From Penelope pileata (taxonomy: Eukaryota > Chordata > Aves > Galliformes > Cracidae), in contig WBMW01000596.1 of assembly GCA_013396635.1 (NCBI GenBank), positions 169,421 to 233,420 of the forward strand: a stretch of 64,000 bases of DNA. The letters are read 5' to 3'. Position 1 is the first letter of the stretch. Every line of letters starts with the position of its first letter. This document shows, piece by piece, positions 63,200 to 64,000 of the stretch. The position numbers and the translations under genes were made by a program. The notes below the pieces were generated by a model. The model did no database searches, was not told where the DNA came from, and saw nothing but the letters and a program-made list of their open reading frames with translations.

Positions 63200-64000
63200 T
63201 TTGTGGCCCCCGCCAGGGTGCGAGACAAGCAGCCCATCAGCCCGAAGGGGACCGCCAGCTCCCGGCTCCGTAGGCACACCTAGAACGCGGCGGCGCGCGG
63301 CAGCCACCGAGAGGGAACACACTCCCTCTGGCACTCCCCCTTCGCTTTCCATCTTCTCATTTATCAACTCCTGAAGATGAATCCCCCGCCTCGGCCTCCT
63401 GGCAGCCACCGGGCGATGCTGCCAAGGGATGCCCGGGCTCCTTCCCGCAGGCAGATCTCCCTGGCAGCTACGTCACGGCCAGACCCAGAACACTTGCACG
63501 GAGCCCCATTGCCTGCGCCGCCCACCCACCCGCCAGCCTCCCCGCGGGGCTGCCACTGCCTGGCCAGGCCGGGTGCCTGCACAGGGATATTTTTAATTGC
63601 CGGCTTTCCTTTCTCAGCTCCCCCCCCGCCATCCTCCGCCCCGCACACAGACAAAAGAAGCTTAGCTTGCGTGACCCAGAGCATAAGAAGTCAGAATAAC
63701 GAGACATGAAGAGAGTTCAATCAGCAAAACCTACTTGTAGCCAACAGTTCCCATCTTCTCACATAGGAAAACGCACGGCTCCTGCCCGTGGCGAGTGCAG
63801 GGGCACATCCCGCCGCCCGACCCGCGCCCGGCTCCGCAGCTTCATGGCTGCGAGCCCCGCGCAATCCCAGAATGAGCACCGCAAGACACCATTTGGTCAT
63901 GTGGAAACCCATCTCCCTTTGTTGAGCATCCTCTCCCCGCCGCCGCTCCTAGCATCCGAGCACCGGAGCCAGGCAGGCGCGCTCCTGCCGCTCGCCGTTC
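63200..64000. promoter_or_regulatory. CpG island at the right edge
   Basis: High G+C and frequent CpG from about 63.2 kb to the window end, with GC-rich clusters at 63.27-63.30, 63.53-63.65 and 63.79-64.0 kb. No open frame resembles NOL4 or another protein I know. It is the best candidate here for the outer part of a NOL4 promoter region, whose first coding exon would lie beyond 64000. Confidence 0.65.

Larger units (their letters stand above)
30431..64000 (-). other. NOL4: NOL4 upstream intron / alternative 5' region (incomplete)
   Basis: This lies upstream of the 30281-30430 exon on the minus strand. That exon starts with a splice acceptor in phase 0, so at least one coding exon must precede it. 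I found no exon encoding the known NOL4 N-terminus here. The stretch is therefore probably one intron of more than 33 kb, possibly with alternative first exons at the CpG islands (48.5-49.4 and 63.2-64 kb). An exon lost at the sequence gaps (30600, 48792, 50542) or lying beyond 64000 is also possible. Repeats, islands and the duplication are listed separately. No other protein gene is supported. Confidence 0.75.

Noticed and set aside
63364..63912. Minus-strand frames near the right edge as a possible NOL4 first exon
   Set aside because: None resembles the known NOL4 N-terminus, and their composition is that of island DNA.
1..64000. CRISPR arrays, operons, tRNA or rRNA genes, endogenous retroviral LTRs
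   Set aside because: No regularly spaced repeats, no tRNA-like foldable element with A/B boxes, and no paired LTRs with TG..CA ends were seen.

Overview
This is vertebrate nuclear DNA, most likely from a bird and possibly a galliform. It has spliced exons with GT/AG borders in long introns, several CR1 LINE relics ending in the typical avian 3' tail, CpG islands, and no prokaryote-style gene packing. The species cannot be fixed from the sequence. A weak mariner-like fragment is compatible with Galliformes but does not prove it.

The one gene I can support is NOL4 (nucleolar protein 4), on the minus strand. Four consecutive internal coding exons are present, in transcript order 30430-30281 (150 nt), 20504-20393 (112 nt), 19885-19773 (113 nt) and 15815-15683 (133 nt). 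They join in frame into 169 codons plus one base, with canonical splice borders throughout. The exon for the N-terminus is not in the window, and neither are the C-terminal exons. Positions 30431-64000 are therefore intron and/or alternative 5' territory. Positions 1-15682 are the intron that follows the last visible exon.

Region by region: 1-15.7 kb is intron with two CR1 relics, one a 5'-truncated copy of about 1 kb still carrying reverse-transcriptase C-terminal coding sequence. 15.7-20.5 kb holds three clustered exons. 20.5-30.3 kb is intron with CR1 tails and a perfect 36-bp AT palindrome. 30.3-47 kb is intron with three CR1 relics at 32-34 kb and an ancient SINE/LINE relic at about 44 kb. 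48.5-52.4 kb is a CpG island followed by a nearly perfect 1,749-bp direct duplication bounded by single-N gaps. I read the duplication as a probable assembly artefact (redundant haplotig). The island contains a perfect match to the RFX X-box consensus, so it is a candidate alternative NOL4 promoter. 61-62.2 kb has homeodomain and POU-like motifs in repeat-poor DNA. 63.2-64.0 kb enters a second large CpG island.

I found no new enzyme system, CRISPR array, intact mobile element or RNA gene. The observations most worth following are the duplicated island, its X-box, and the frame-coupled 112/113-nt exon pair. Almost all other open reading frames are chance frames in intron, GC-rich island or CR1 sequence.
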